A DNA stretch of 64,000 nt. Source: Firm-04 sp045628085 (GTDB taxonomy: Bacteria; Bacillota; Clostridia; Oscillospirales; Ruminococcaceae). Within the stretch, counting starts at the first letter, position 1. Each line of letters begins with the position of its first letter. Below are positions 14,189 through 23,132 of the stretch, piece after piece. The translations under genes were made by a program, and so were the position numbers. The notes below the pieces were generated by a model, which was given only the letters and a program-made list of their open reading frames with translations, ran no database searches and was not told the DNA's origin. The DNA is taken from assembly GCA_045628085.1 (NCBI GenBank), contig JAZQOZ010000023.1:1-64000 (forward strand), read 5' to 3'.

Positions 14189-16327
14189 ATGTTCGAGAAT
14201 CACAAGATTTTCAAGACGACATTCTGCGGCAGAGAACTGAGCATCGAAACAGGCAAGACCTGTGAGCTTTCCAACGGTTCCTGCTGGGTACGCTACGGCG
14301 ATACCGTCGTTATGGCGAATGTTACTGCGAGTGAGAAACCGCGCGAGGGCGTTGATTTCTTCCCGCTTTCCGTTGATTATGAGGAGCGTCTGTATTCCGT
14401 CGGCAGAATCCCCGGCAGCTTCATGAAGCGCGAGGGCAAGCCGAGCGAGCACGCGATCCTCACTTCCCGCTGCGTTGACCGTCCGATCCGTCCGCTGTTC
14501 CCGAAGGATATGCGCAATGACGTTGCTGTTGTCATGACGGTTCTGGCAGTCGATCAGGATGCAATGCCGGAGATCCTCGGCATGATCGGTACATCCGTTG
14601 CAATTTCGATCTCCGATATTCCGTGGAACGGCCCGATCGGCGGTGTTGAAGTCGCGCTCGTTGACGGCGAGATCATTCTGATGCCGACAAAGGCTCAGAG
14701 AGCTGTTTCCGATCTGAAACTGACTGTTGCTGCATCTGCTGAGAAGATCGTTATGATCGAAGCAGGCGCAAATGAAGTGCCGGATGATCTGATGCTCGAA
14801 TGCATCGTCACGGCACATGAGGAGATCAAGAAACTCGTTGCGTTCATCTCCGATATCCAGAAGGAGATCGGCAAGCCGAAGTTTGCATTTGAATCTATGG
14901 AAGTCGATCACGAGCTGTTCGATGCAATCATGGATTTTGCGCGCAAGGATGTCGAATTTGCACTTGATACCAATGATAAGAATGTCCGTGAGGCAAGACT
15001 TTCCCCGATCAAGAATGCAATTCACGAGAAATTCGATCCGGAGAATGAAACCCGTATCGCAATGATCGATGAGTGCATCTACAAGCTCCAGAAGACTATC
15101 GTCCGCGACTGGCTCTATCAGGGCAAGCGCGTTGACGGCAGAAAGATCGACGAGATCCGTCCGCTTTCTGCTGAGGTCGGTCTGCTGCCGCGCGTTCACG
15201 GTTCCGGTCTGTTCACCCGCGGTCAGACACAGGTTCTGACGATCGCAACACTCGGCCCGATCGCTGATGCACAGCGCATTGACGGTCTGGATGAGAATGA
15301 GGAAACCAAGCGCTATATGCACCAGTACAACTTCCCGAGCTATTCTGTCGGTGAGACCAAGCCGAGCAGAGGTCCGGGACGCCGCGAGATCGGTCACGGC
15401 GCACTGGCTGAGAAGGCTCTTGTTCCGGTTCTGCCGTCTGTTGAGGAATTTCCGTATGCGATGCGCCTTGTTTCTGAGGTTCTCAGCTCCAACGGTTCGA
15501 CTTCGCAGGGCTCGATCTGCGGTTCGACACTGGCACTTATGGATGCCGGCGTTCCGATCAAGGCTCCGGTTGCAGGTATCTCCTGCGGTCTGATCACCAA
15601 GCCGGATTCTGACGAATTCATGACAATGGTCGATATTCAGGGACTGGAAGATTTCTTCGGCGATATGGATTTCAAGGTCGGCGGTACACATAAGGGTATC
15701 ACCGCAATTCAGGTCGATATCAAGGTTGACGGCCTGACACCTGCGATCATCAAAGAAGCATTTGAAAAGACACGCAAGGCTCGTCTGTATATCCTTGACG
15801 AGATCATGCTGAAAGCAATTCCGCAGGCTCGTGAAACCGTTTCCGAGTTTGCACCGAAGATGCTCCAGACCAGAGTTCCGGTCGAGAAGATCCGTGAAGT
15901 CATCGGCTCCGGCGGAAAGGTCATTCAGAAGATCTCCGCAGAATGCGATGTTAAGATCGACATTAACGAGGACGGCAGCGTATTCGTTTCCGGTATTGAC
16001 CTTGCGAATGCACGCAAGGCGATCCAGATCGTTGATACGATCGCAAACGGTCCGGAGATCGGCGCGATCTATAAGGGTAAGGTAACAGGTATTCAGGCAT
16101 TCGGCGCATTTGTTGAGATCGTTCCGGGCAAGGAAGGTCTGGTTCATATTTCCAAGCTCGACAAGCAGCGCGTCGAAAAGACTGAGGATGTTGTTTCTCT
16201 GGGTGATGAGATCGTTGTCAAGGTCATGGAGATCGATGATGTGAAGGGCAAGATTTCCCTCTCCAGAAAGGATGCTCTTGCTGAACTGGAAGCAAGAAAG
16301 CAGCTTGTTCAGGACGAGAATGCCTGA
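14189..16327 (+). CDS. pnp: Polyribonucleotide nucleotidyltransferase (PNPase)
   Basis: 712 residues, full length. Phosphorolytic 3'-5' RNA degradation. Two RNase PH domains (first with RPIRPLFPKDMRNDV, second with RTQVL-type GLFTRGQTQVLT and GPGRREIGHGALAEKAL), an all-helical linker, a KH domain with IREVIGSGGKVIQKISAE and an S1 domain with GKVTGIQAFGAFVEIVPG. AAGGAGG lies about nine bases before the ATG. Preceded by a terminator-like stem and a long leader hairpin, followed by a strong terminator. Confidence 0.98.
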   Translation: MFENHKIFKTTFCGRELSIETGKTCELSNGSCWVRYGDTVVMANVTASEKPREGVDFFPLSVDYEERLYSVGRIPGSFMKREGKPSEHAILTSRCVDRPIRPLFPKDMRNDVAVVMTVLAVDQDAMPEILGMIGTSVAISISDIPWNGPIGGVEVALVDGEIILMPTKAQRAVSDLKLTVAASAEKIVMIEAGANEVPDDLMLECIVTAHEEIKKLVAFISDIQKEIGKPKFAFESMEVDHELFDAIMDFARKDVEFALDTNDKNVREARLSPIKNAIHEKFDPENETRIAMIDECIYKLQKTIVRDWLYQGKRVDGRKIDEIRPLSAEVGLLPRVHGSGLFTRGQTQVLTIATLGPIADAQRIDGLDENEETKRYMHQYNFPSYSVGETKPSRGPGRREIGHGALAEKALVPVLPSVEEFPYAMRLVSEVLSSNGSTSQGSICGSTLALMDAGVPIKAPVAGISCGLITKPDSDEFMTMVDIQGLEDFFGDMDFKVGGTHKGITAIQVDIKVDGLTPAIIKEAFEKTRKARLYILDEIMLKAIPQARETVSEFAPKMLQTRVPVEKIREVIGSGGKVIQKISAECDVKIDINEDGSVFVSGIDLANARKAIQIVDTIANGPEIGAIYKGKVTGIQAFGAFVEIVPGKEGLVHISKLDKQRVEKTEDVVSLGDEIVVKVMEIDDVKGKISLSRKDALAELEARKQLVQDENA

Positions 16328-16341
16328 TTGATGCATGATTG

Positions 16342-16373
16342 ACAGGGCAGATTCTTATGTCTGCCCTGTTTTT
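16342..16373 (+). terminator. Intrinsic terminator after pnp
   Basis: Ten-base perfect stem ACAGGGCAGA / TCTGCCCTGT, eight-base loop, T run. Confidence 0.93.
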
Positions 16374-16400
16374 GCACATCGGCAAGGAAGGATGGATCGT

Positions 16401-17600
16401 GTGAAAATATATGAGTTTATGCTTGCTGCCGGATGCTGTGCGTTACTGACAGGCTGCGCCGGAGAAATGCCGGATCGTACGGCTGAATCAGATATTTCTT
16501 CGGAAACTGTTACGGATGCCGCGGAAACGTCTCAGACGGAAACGAAAGCGGAAAGCAGTACAACTGATACTGTTACGACAACAAGCACAGAATCGACTGC
16601 TGTTACAACGACCACGACTGAACCGGCCAAACCGTATCAATGGGTGAAAGAGCCGTTTCTTGAAGCGGATGATGTCAATGTCGTTCCGGCGGAAAATACA
16701 TACGGGAACTACGGCGATTTTCTTGAAACGGATTTTGCGCTGATCATGCAGGATGATCTGCTCGGTATGGCTGATTATGACGGCAATGTTGTCATGGAAC
16801 CGAAATATAAGGCTGTCAGCGGAAAATTGAACAGCGAAAACGCGCATTATGAATTTATCAATGATCCGTCTCCGATGGGCGGCTCGCAAATATTCTGTGC
16901 CGAATCAAAACAGTTTTTTATCAATGAAAGCTACGAATGTCCCCATTGCACCAGTAAGTTTTCGACCTGCTATATCGGGACGGGATTTGTTTACGAAAGT
17001 GAACAGGGCTTTTCCGGCACTTATGCCGGAGATATTCTGCGTTCGGCAGCAGCAGGGGATGAACTTTGGCTGCACGGACAGATCGGATTTGAACGCAGGG
17101 ATGACCTGACAGAAACGGTTGCGGCACGAAGCATCATTCTTCCTGCGGAATATCTGACAGATACTTCTGTGAAGGGAACTGTTTCCGGCGGTTTCGGACT
17201 GATCCGGAATAATACTGTGATCCTTCCGTTTGATTATGAGAATGCACTTGATTTCAAATCCGGTGTAACTGCGCTCTGTAAGGATGGGAAATGGGGATAT
17301 GTCAACGCAGAGGGTACTGTCATAGTTCCGTTTGCATACGATGCGGATTTCATCTATTCGTATGATCCGAACCGGTATATCCCGAATTTCGGTGAGGAAG
17401 GCAAGGATGAATATGTTCCGTATCTGCCGAGTGAGGGTTATATTGCGCTGAATGCCGGTGATCAGGCAGGATACTGCGATTCCAAAGGACAAGAGGTCGT
17501 TCCGGTCGGCGAATTTATGAATGCCCGTCCGATCCATAACGGAAAGGCATGGGTACAGGATGCCGATACGAAGCTGTGGGGTATTATCTCGATCGGCTGA
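16401..17600 (+). CDS. WG-repeat lipoprotein
   Basis: 399 residues. GTG at 16401 is chosen because AAGGAAGG lies nine bases before it; the ATG at 16392 is too close to that site. Lipoprotein signal with lipobox LLTGC, then a Thr/Ser/Glu-rich linker (~residues 25-75). The rest carries WG-type repeats of the form G-x-x-x-x-G-x-x-V-x-P: NVVMEPKYKAV, KWGYVNAEGTVIVPFAYD, GQEVVPVGEF, LWGIIS. Also a CPHC/FSTC cysteine pair. WG repeats are beta-sheet scaffolds of unknown partner; a surface-exposed role is inferred. No promoter is obvious between it and the pnp terminator. Confidence 0.8.
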   Translation: MKIYEFMLAAGCCALLTGCAGEMPDRTAESDISSETVTDAAETSQTETKAESSTTDTVTTTSTESTAVTTTTTEPAKPYQWVKEPFLEADDVNVVPAENTYGNYGDFLETDFALIMQDDLLGMADYDGNVVMEPKYKAVSGKLNSENAHYEFINDPSPMGGSQIFCAESKQFFINESYECPHCTSKFSTCYIGTGFVYESEQGFSGTYAGDILRSAAAGDELWLHGQIGFERRDDLTETVAARSIILPAEYLTDTSVKGTVSGGFGLIRNNTVILPFDYENALDFKSGVTALCKDGKWGYVNAEGTVIVPFAYDADFIYSYDPNRYIPNFGEEGKDEYVPYLPSEGYIALNAGDQAGYCDSKGQEVVPVGEFMNARPIHNGKAWVQDADTKLWGIISIG

Positions 17601-17705
17601 TCATATTATATATAGTATAGAAGCCGTCTGATGGCATAGATAGAATGTATATGGCAAATTAACCAAATATTGCAAATAATGTTTGCGAATGTTCTCTATG
17701 AGAAT
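17601..17705. other. Spacer before the S10 promoter
   Basis: AT-rich, with a TATA-repeat stretch just after the lipoprotein stop. No gene or clear terminator seen. Confidence 0.4.
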
Positions 17706-17744
17706 GCCGCAGGAATTTCAAAAAACGCTTGAAATTTCTGCGGC
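17706..17744. repeat. 16-base inverted repeat overlapping the S10 promoter -35
   Basis: Arms 17706-17721 and 17729-17744 (GCCGCAGG.. / ..TTCTGCGGC) pair over 16 positions with one G-T wobble, loop of seven. The 3' arm contains the -35 hexamer. It has no T tract; either it folds the upstream transcript's end or acts as an operator. Confidence 0.55.
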
Positions 17745-17757
17745 TGTATGTTATAAT
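17729..17757 (+). promoter_or_regulatory. Promoter of the S10-spc-alpha cluster
   Basis: TTGAAA and TATAAT with 17-base spacer, about 420 bases before rpsJ. Only clear promoter found for the 32-gene cluster. Confidence 0.75.
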
Positions 17758-17763
17758 AATAAA

Positions 17764-18053
17764 GCTGATGCAACAAGATATGCTAAGATACCGCGAGGTT
17801 GCGGCTGTGGCCGGTAATTCGCGGCGAGCATGTCCCGCTAGACGGGCGATTTGAGATTATGCACTGTGTGTGCAAAAAGCTGCGAAACCGCAGGCTCCGG
17901 CTGAAGGAGTCAGTTCTGTCATCTTACGGACGGTTCTGTCAGGAAAGCCGCTGCCGGCAGGTCATAAGACTTTTTGCGTACAATCGCAGAGACACTCTCT
18001 GCTTATCTCATTCCGTGAGCCCGATGCAAGCCATCTTGCAGTCGGGGTTTTTT
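17764..18053 (+). promoter_or_regulatory. Structured S10 operon leader ending in an attenuator
   Basis: About 290 transcribed bases with many GC-rich inverted repeats (e.g. CCGCGA..TCGCGG, GTCCCG..CGGGC) and no convincing coding frame. It ends at 18020-18053 in a strong terminator: CCCGATGCAAG pairs with CTTGCA-G-TCGGG, then six T, yet rpsJ follows 130 bases on. This is the arrangement of an attenuated ribosomal-protein leader; L4 is the classic effector in gamma-proteobacteria, the effector here is unknown. An independent small RNA is the alternative. Confidence 0.55.
18020..18053 (+). terminator. Attenuator terminator in the S10 leader
   Basis: Eleven base pairs with one bulged G, CCAT loop, six T. 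Confidence 0.85.
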
Positions 18054-18183
18054 ATAGACTTTGTATATAGGGAACACGCGGTTCGGTTGTAAGAGCCGGA
18101 TCACGAAAATTCACGGAAAACACATAGGCTACTCACTTCATGTCCCCTAAGCAGCAAAAGAAATCTGAAGGAGGCTAAATCAA

Positions 18184-18510
18184 GTGGCAGGCAGCGAAAA
18201 ACTGAGAATCCGTATCAAGGGCTATGAGCACGCGACAGTCGATGCCGCGGCAGCCAGAATCGTGGAAACCGCAAAGCGCAACGGCGCACAGAAGGTTTCG
18301 GGACCGATCCCGCTTCCGACTGATAAGGAAGTCGTCACGATTCTTCGCGCAGTGCATAAGTACAAGGACAGCCGTGAGCAGTTCGAAATGCGTACGCACA
18401 AGCGCCTGATCGACGTCATCCGCCCGACAAAGGCGACGTTGGATGCTCTCACAAGACTGGAAATTCCCGCAGGTGTTGATATCAACATGGAAATGAAAGA
18501 GATGAAATAA
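18184..18510 (+). CDS. rpsJ: Ribosomal protein uS10
   Basis: 108 residues; GTG start with GAAGGAGG upstream. KLRIRIKGYEHATVDAAAAR and THKRLIDVIRPTKATLDAL are the signature. S10 sits in the 30S head and also joins NusB in antitermination. First gene of the cluster. Confidence 0.97.
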   Translation: MAGSEKLRIRIKGYEHATVDAAAARIVETAKRNGAQKVSGPIPLPTDKEVVTILRAVHKYKDSREQFEMRTHKRLIDVIRPTKATLDALTRLEIPAGVDINMEMKEMK

Positions 18511-18612
18511 TCTCTGATCTGCAAGGGAAATCCGCATTAGGCGGCTCTCTTCAAGCCGCCGGTCATGTTGGCATGATGAATGTCAACCAATAACCAAAGG
18601 AGGATACTACAC

Positions 18613-19248
18613 ATGAAGAAAGCCATTCTTGGCAAGAAGATCGGTATGACACAGATCTTCGATGAGTCCGGCAAAGTCGTGCCGGTAACGGTCGTTGAAG
18701 CAGGCCCCTGCTTCGTCGTACAGAAGAAGACCGTTGAAAATGACGGCTACAATGCAATTCAGGTCGGCTTTGGCACTGCAAAGGCTGACAAGGTCAACAA
18801 GCCGATGAAGGGTCACTTCAATAAGGCAAACACCGGTGCGCTCCGCACTCTGCGTGAATTCCGCCTTGATGACTGCGATGCTTACAATGTCGGCGATGCC
18901 ATTCAGCCCGAGATCTTCGCGGCAGGCGATATTGTTGACGTACAGGGCACCAGCAAAGGTAAGGGCTATGCAGGTCCGATCAAGCGTTTCAATCAGCACA
19001 GACTGAAGGAAACTCACGGTACCGGTCCGGTTCACCGTCAGGCTGGTTCCATGGGCGCTTGCTCCTCTCCGTCCCGTATTTACAAGGGCAAGGGACTTGC
19101 AGGTCACATGGGTGCTGAGACTGTTACTGTTCAGAACCTTTCGGTCGTTTCCGTTGACAATGAGAATCATCTCATTGCGATCCGCGGCGCGATCCCCGGT
19201 CCGAAGGGCAGCCTCGTTACCATTACCAACAGCGTGAAAAAGGGTTAA
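18613..19248 (+). CDS. rplC: Ribosomal protein uL3
   Basis: 211 residues starting MKKAILGKKIGMTQIFD; this ATG, with AAAGGAGG ten bases upstream, is preferred to an in-frame ATG 33 bases earlier. L3 reaches the peptidyl transferase centre; HRQAGSMGACSSPSRIYKGK is the conserved loop. A GGCGGC/GCCGCC hairpin lies in the rpsJ-rplC spacer (~18540-18560). Confidence 0.97.
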   Translation: MKKAILGKKIGMTQIFDESGKVVPVTVVEAGPCFVVQKKTVENDGYNAIQVGFGTAKADKVNKPMKGHFNKANTGALRTLREFRLDDCDAYNVGDAIQPEIFAAGDIVDVQGTSKGKGYAGPIKRFNQHRLKETHGTGPVHRQAGSMGACSSPSRIYKGKGLAGHMGAETVTVQNLSVVSVDNENHLIAIRGAIPGPKGSLVTITNSVKKG

Positions 19249-19266
19249 GGAAGGAGGAAATCAGAA

Positions 19267-19893
19267 ATGGCAAATGTTCCGGTTTATGATATGAACGGCA
19301 AACAGGTTTCCGAAACCGAACTCAATGATGCTGTGTTCGGTATCACACCGAATGAGGGTATCATGCACGCCTGCGTCGTGAATTATCTCGCGAACCAGCG
19401 TCAGGGCACACAGTCCACGCTGACACGCACCGAGGTTACCGGCGGCGGCAGAAAGCCGTACCGTCAGAAGGGTACCGGTCACGCTCGTCAGGGCTCCATC
19501 CGTGCTCCGCAGTGGTATCACGGCGGCGTTGCACTCGGACCGAAGCCGAGAAGCTACCGTTACACCCTGAATAAGAAAGTTCGCCGTCTGGCAATGCTTT
19601 CTGCATTCTCCCAGAAGGCTCTGGATCAGAGCATTATCGTAATCGACAACCTCGCAGTTGAGGGCTTCAAGACCAAGACAATCGTGAATATGCTCAAGGC
19701 TCTTGAGATCAACGGCAAGGCACTGATCGTTACACGGGAAGCTGATAAGAATGTCTACAAGAGTGCAGCAAACATCCCGGGTGTCAAGACGGCTGCCGTC
19801 AATACTCTGAATGTTTACGACATTCTGAATCATGATGCATTCATCGTCAGCAAGGGCGCTGTTGCAAGAATCGAGGAGGTGTATGCAAAATGA
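19267..19893 (+). CDS. rplD: Ribosomal protein uL4
   Basis: 208 residues. The extended exit-tunnel loop is visible as GGGRKPYRQKGTGHARQGSI. Lines the polypeptide tunnel of the 50S subunit; in some bacteria L4 also represses its own operon. GGAGG upstream; its end overlaps rplW by four bases. Confidence 0.97.
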   Translation: MANVPVYDMNGKQVSETELNDAVFGITPNEGIMHACVVNYLANQRQGTQSTLTRTEVTGGGRKPYRQKGTGHARQGSIRAPQWYHGGVALGPKPRSYRYTLNKKVRRLAMLSAFSQKALDQSIIVIDNLAVEGFKTKTIVNMLKALEINGKALIVTREADKNVYKSAANIPGVKTAAVNTLNVYDILNHDAFIVSKGAVARIEEVYAK

Positions 19894-20213
19894 AGGCACC
19901 GCAGGATATCATTCTGAAGCCCGTCATTACCGAGCAGTCCACTGACCTGCTCCCTATGGGCAAATACACCTTCAAGGTTGCAAAGGACGCAAACAAGCTC
20001 GAAATTGCCTACGCAGTTGAGAAGCTCTTTAACGTCGAAGTCACCAAGGTCAACACCGTGAACGTCCGCGGCCGCGCAAAGCGCGTCGGCAGATACCTCG
20101 GCAAGACCGCTAGCTGGAAAAAGGCAGTCGTTACTGTCAATCCGGAGCCCGGCACCGATGCACAGGGCAAGAAGCGCAACGGTACCATCGAATTCTTCGA
20201 CGGTATGTTCTGA
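19890..20213 (+). CDS. rplW: Ribosomal protein uL23
   Basis: 107 residues. PVITEQSTDLLPMGKYTFKV and the basic NVRGRAKRVGRYLGK loop are typical. Located at the tunnel exit, docking site for trigger factor and SRP. ATGA overlap with rplD indicates coupling. Confidence 0.96.
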   Translation: MKAPQDIILKPVITEQSTDLLPMGKYTFKVAKDANKLEIAYAVEKLFNVEVTKVNTVNVRGRAKRVGRYLGKTASWKKAVVTVNPEPGTDAQGKKRNGTIEFFDGMF

Positions 20214-20217
20214 TTGA

Positions 20218-20290
20218 TCTGAAAGAACGATCATTCAGACCACAGGATGTCCGATCCGGATGATCCTGTTTGTATGGGAGTCATGCTCCC
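20218..20290 (+). repeat. Three consecutive hairpins in the rplW-rplB spacer
   Basis: TCTGAA/TTCAGA (20218-20239), CAGGAT/ATCCTG (20243-20268, with an inner TCCGGA palindrome) and GGGAG/CTCCC (20276-20290). Lies in the longest gap (113 bases) of the early cluster; may process or stabilise the message. Confidence 0.45.
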
Positions 20291-20326
20291 GATAAGTAAG
20301 CATTGAATTTAAGGAGTGAAAACACA

Positions 20327-21160
20327 ATGGCAATTAAGGCTTATAAGCCGACGACTCCGGGCCGCCGCGGCATGACAGTCACCGATTACTCGGGCCTTTC
20401 CAAGAATGGTCCTGAGAAGTCGCTCTGCGTCACGCTCAAGAAGAAGTCCGGTCGTAATAACTACGGCAGAATCACTGTTCGCCATCACGGCGGCGGCATT
20501 CGCCCGAAGTACAGAATGATCGATTTCAAGCGCAACAAGGATGGCATCAATGCAACCGTTCTGACACTTGAATACGATCCGAACCGCAGCGCATTCATCG
20601 CACTGGTTCAGTATGAGGACGGCGAAAAGCGCTACATCCTCGCACCGAACGGCCTGAAGGTCGGCGATACCGTCCGCAGCGGTGAAGACTGCGATATCAA
20701 GCCGGGCAACGCACTTCCGCTGACCGCAATTCCGGTCGGTACTTTCATCCACAACATTGAGCTTTATCCGGGCAAGGGCGGTCAGCTCGTTCGCTCCGCC
20801 GGCAACCAGGCTCAGCTCATGTCCAAGGAAGGTGCTTATGCACTGGTTCGTCTCCCCAGCGGTGAGATGAGAAAAGTGCCGGTCATCGGCAAGGCAACAA
20901 TCGGTCAGGTTTCCAACATTGACCACGAAAATGTTCATATCGGTAAAGCAGGCCGTACCCGTCACATGGGTATCCGCCCGACAGTCCGCGGTTCTGTTAT
21001 GAACCCGAATGACCACCCGCACGGCGGTGGTGAGGGCAAGTCCCCGATCGGTCGTCCCGGTCCTGTTACCCCGTGGGGCAAGCCGGCGCTCGGTTATAAG
21101 ACTCGTAAGCATCACAAGCCTTCCGATAAGCTCATCGTGAAGCGCCGCAACGGTAAATAA
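20327..21160 (+). CDS. rplB: Ribosomal protein uL2
   Basis: 277 residues starting MAIKAYKPTTPGRRGMT, ATG with AAGGAGTG upstream. HGGGEGKSPIGRPGPVTPWG holds the conserved His needed near the peptidyl transferase centre. Needed for subunit joining. Confidence 0.98.
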   Translation: MAIKAYKPTTPGRRGMTVTDYSGLSKNGPEKSLCVTLKKKSGRNNYGRITVRHHGGGIRPKYRMIDFKRNKDGINATVLTLEYDPNRSAFIALVQYEDGEKRYILAPNGLKVGDTVRSGEDCDIKPGNALPLTAIPVGTFIHNIELYPGKGGQLVRSAGNQAQLMSKEGAYALVRLPSGEMRKVPVIGKATIGQVSNIDHENVHIGKAGRTRHMGIRPTVRGSVMNPNDHPHGGGEGKSPIGRPGPVTPWGKPALGYKTRKHHKPSDKLIVKRRNGK

Positions 21161-21176
21161 GAAAGGAGGCTGACTC

Positions 21177-21461
21177 ATGAGCAGAAGTGTTAAAAAGGGT
21201 CCTTACGTTCAGGAAGCCCTTTACAAGCGCGTTGTCGCTATGAATGAAACCGGAGAAAAGAAGGTTCTGAAGACATGGAGCCGTTCTTCTACAATTTTCC
21301 CGGAGTTTGTCGGCCACACCTTTGCGGTCCACGACGGACGCAAGCACATTCCGGTTTTTGTTACCGAGGAAATGATCGGCCACAAGCTCGGCGAGTTTGC
21401 ACCGACCAGAACCTTTAAGGGCCATGCCGGTTCCAAGACGTCCAACAACGGCAAGAAGTAA
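21177..21461 (+). CDS. rpsS: Ribosomal protein uS19
   Basis: 94 residues. SRSVKKGPYVQEAL and TWSRSSTIFPEFVGHTFAVH are diagnostic. 30S head protein contacting S13 and the A-site finger. AAAGGAGG upstream. Confidence 0.97.
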   Translation: MSRSVKKGPYVQEALYKRVVAMNETGEKKVLKTWSRSSTIFPEFVGHTFAVHDGRKHIPVFVTEEMIGHKLGEFAPTRTFKGHAGSKTSNNGKK

Positions 21462-21481
21462 TCGGAAGGAGGATTTTTCGC

Positions 21482-21847
21482 ATGGCTAAGAACGAAATGA
21501 ACTACGAGCCGGAGGCAAAAGCAATCCTCCGCGGTGAGCGCATCTCCCCCAGAAAGGTGCAGATCGTGCTTGACCTGATCCGCAATCAGCCCGTAGAGAA
21601 AGCAATCGCAGCACTGGAACTGACTCCGAAGGCAGCTTGCCCGATCGTCAAGAAGCTCCTCAACTCCGCGATTGCAAATGCGGACAACAACCATTCTATG
21701 AATAAGGATGCACTCTATGTTGCAGCCTGCTATGTCGGTCCGGGCCCGATCCTGAAGAGAATCCAGCCGCGTGCACAGGGCAGAGCATTCCGCATTAACA
21801 AGCGCACCTCGAATATTACCATTATCCTGAAGGAAAGGGAGGCATAA
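21482..21847 (+). CDS. rplV: Ribosomal protein uL22
   Basis: 121 residues, slightly long at the N-terminus. ISPRKVQIVLDLIRNQPVEK and the tunnel beta-hairpin AQGRAFRINKRTSNITIIL are visible. Lines the exit tunnel at the macrolide site. Confidence 0.97.
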   Translation: MAKNEMNYEPEAKAILRGERISPRKVQIVLDLIRNQPVEKAIAALELTPKAACPIVKKLLNSAIANADNNHSMNKDALYVAACYVGPGPILKRIQPRAQGRAFRINKRTSNITIILKEREA

Positions 21848-21853
21848 AATCCT

Positions 21854-22708
21854 ATGGGACAGAAAGTGAATCCGCACGGCCTTCGCGTCGGCGTTATCAA
21901 AGACTGGGATTCCCGCTGGTTCGCTGATAAAAAGCATTTCGGCGATACCCTCGTCGAGGATTATAACCTCCGCGAGTTCATCAAAAAGTCTCTGTATGCA
22001 GCCGGCATCGCACGCATCGAGATCGAGCGCCTTCCTGAGAAGGTCCGCATTCACATCAACTGCGCAAAACCCGGTCTGATCATCGGCAGAGGCGGTACGG
22101 AGATTGAAAAGCTCCGCGCAAGCATCGAAGAGCGCATCGGCAAGTCCGTTGCCATCAATATCATCGAGATCAAGAATATGGATCTCTCTGCACAGCTCGT
22201 TGCTGAGAAGATCGCTCTCGACCTCGAAAACCGTGTATCCTTCCGCAGAGCTATGAAAGGCTCCATCGGCAGAACCATGAAGTCCGGTGCGAAGGGCATC
22301 AAGATCAAGTGCGGCGGCCGTCTCGGCGGTGCTGAAATCGCACGTTCTGAGTGCTACCACGAAGGTACCATTCCGCTTCAGACCATCCGTGCGGATATCG
22401 ACTACGGTTTCGCTGAGGCAAACACCACTTACGGCAGAATCGGCATCAAGGTCTGGATCTACAAGGGTGAGATCCTGAAGGGCGATGCTGCAAAGGCTGC
22501 TGCAAATAAGGAGCGCTATGAGCGCAAGAACGATCGTCCGCGTGACAACAAGCGCCGCAGAGATGATCGTAACGGCGGTGACCGTGGTGACCGCAGACCG
22601 CGCCGCGATTTCAACAATAACGGCGAACGCAGACCGCGCACCGATCGTCCGCAGGGACAGAACAGAAGAGAAGGAGGTTCCGCAAATGCTGCTTCCAAAG
22701 AGAGTTAA
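21854..22708 (+). CDS. rpsC: Ribosomal protein uS3 with long basic tail
   Basis: 284 residues, whereas S3 is usually ~210-235. The KH domain (CAKPGLIIGRGGTEIEKLRA) and C-terminal domain (GRLGGAEIARSE, GRIGIKVWIYKGEI) are normal. After residue ~220 follows a ~60-residue low-complexity tail rich in Arg, Asp, Asn and Gly with DRGDRRPRRD-like units. S3 forms the mRNA entry channel; the tail is probably disordered and RNA-binding. Its 3' end overlaps rplP by 23 bases. Confidence 0.96.
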   Translation: MGQKVNPHGLRVGVIKDWDSRWFADKKHFGDTLVEDYNLREFIKKSLYAAGIARIEIERLPEKVRIHINCAKPGLIIGRGGTEIEKLRASIEERIGKSVAINIIEIKNMDLSAQLVAEKIALDLENRVSFRRAMKGSIGRTMKSGAKGIKIKCGGRLGGAEIARSECYHEGTIPLQTIRADIDYGFAEANTTYGRIGIKVWIYKGEILKGDAAKAAANKERYERKNDRPRDNKRRRDDRNGGDRGDRRPRRDFNNNGERRPRTDRPQGQNRREGGSANAASKES

Positions 22709-23132
22709 GTACCGCCGCGTTCACAGAGGACGCCTGACCGGTAAGGCATACCGTGGTAACCGCGTTGTATACGGCGATTTCGGTCTTGTCGCATTGGAGC
22801 CGTCCTGGATCACATCCAACCAGATCGAGGCTGCCCGTATTGCGATGACACGTCGTATCAAGAGAGGCGGTAAGGTTTGGATCAAGATTTTCCCGGATAA
22901 GCCGATCACTGAGAAGCCGGCTGAAACCCGAATGGGTTCCGGTAAAGGTTCTCCGGAATACTGGGTCGCTGTTGTTAAGCCGGGCAGAGTGCTGTTTGAG
23001 ATCGGTGCTGATAAGGAGAAGCCGATTTCTGAGGCTGACCTGAAAGAGGCTCTGCGTCTGGCAATGCATAAGCTGCCTGTTAAGTGCAAGATTGTTGCGA
23101 AAGATGAGCAGGATGGAGGTGCACAGGCATGA
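22686..23132 (+). CDS. rplP: Ribosomal protein uL16
   Basis: 148 residues beginning MLLPKRVKYRRVHRGRLTGK. This ATG lies inside the end of rpsC with GAAGGAGG nine bases before it, so translation is coupled. L16 sits by the A site; RMGSGKGSPEYWVAVVKPGR carries the conserved arginine region hydroxylated in some bacteria. Confidence 0.97.
   Translation: MLLPKRVKYRRVHRGRLTGKAYRGNRVVYGDFGLVALEPSWITSNQIEAARIAMTRRIKRGGKVWIKIFPDKPITEKPAETRMGSGKGSPEYWVAVVKPGRVLFEIGADKEKPISEADLKEALRLAMHKLPVKCKIVAKDEQDGGAQA

Noticed and set aside
14171..16336. 721-codon open frame antisense to pnp
   Set aside because: It mirrors pnp almost end to end, has no ribosome site or family signature, and arises from the codon bias of pnp on the other strand.
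17799..18092. 97-codon frame in the S10 leader
   Set aside because: No ribosome site, composition like structured RNA, and it runs through the attenuator hairpin.
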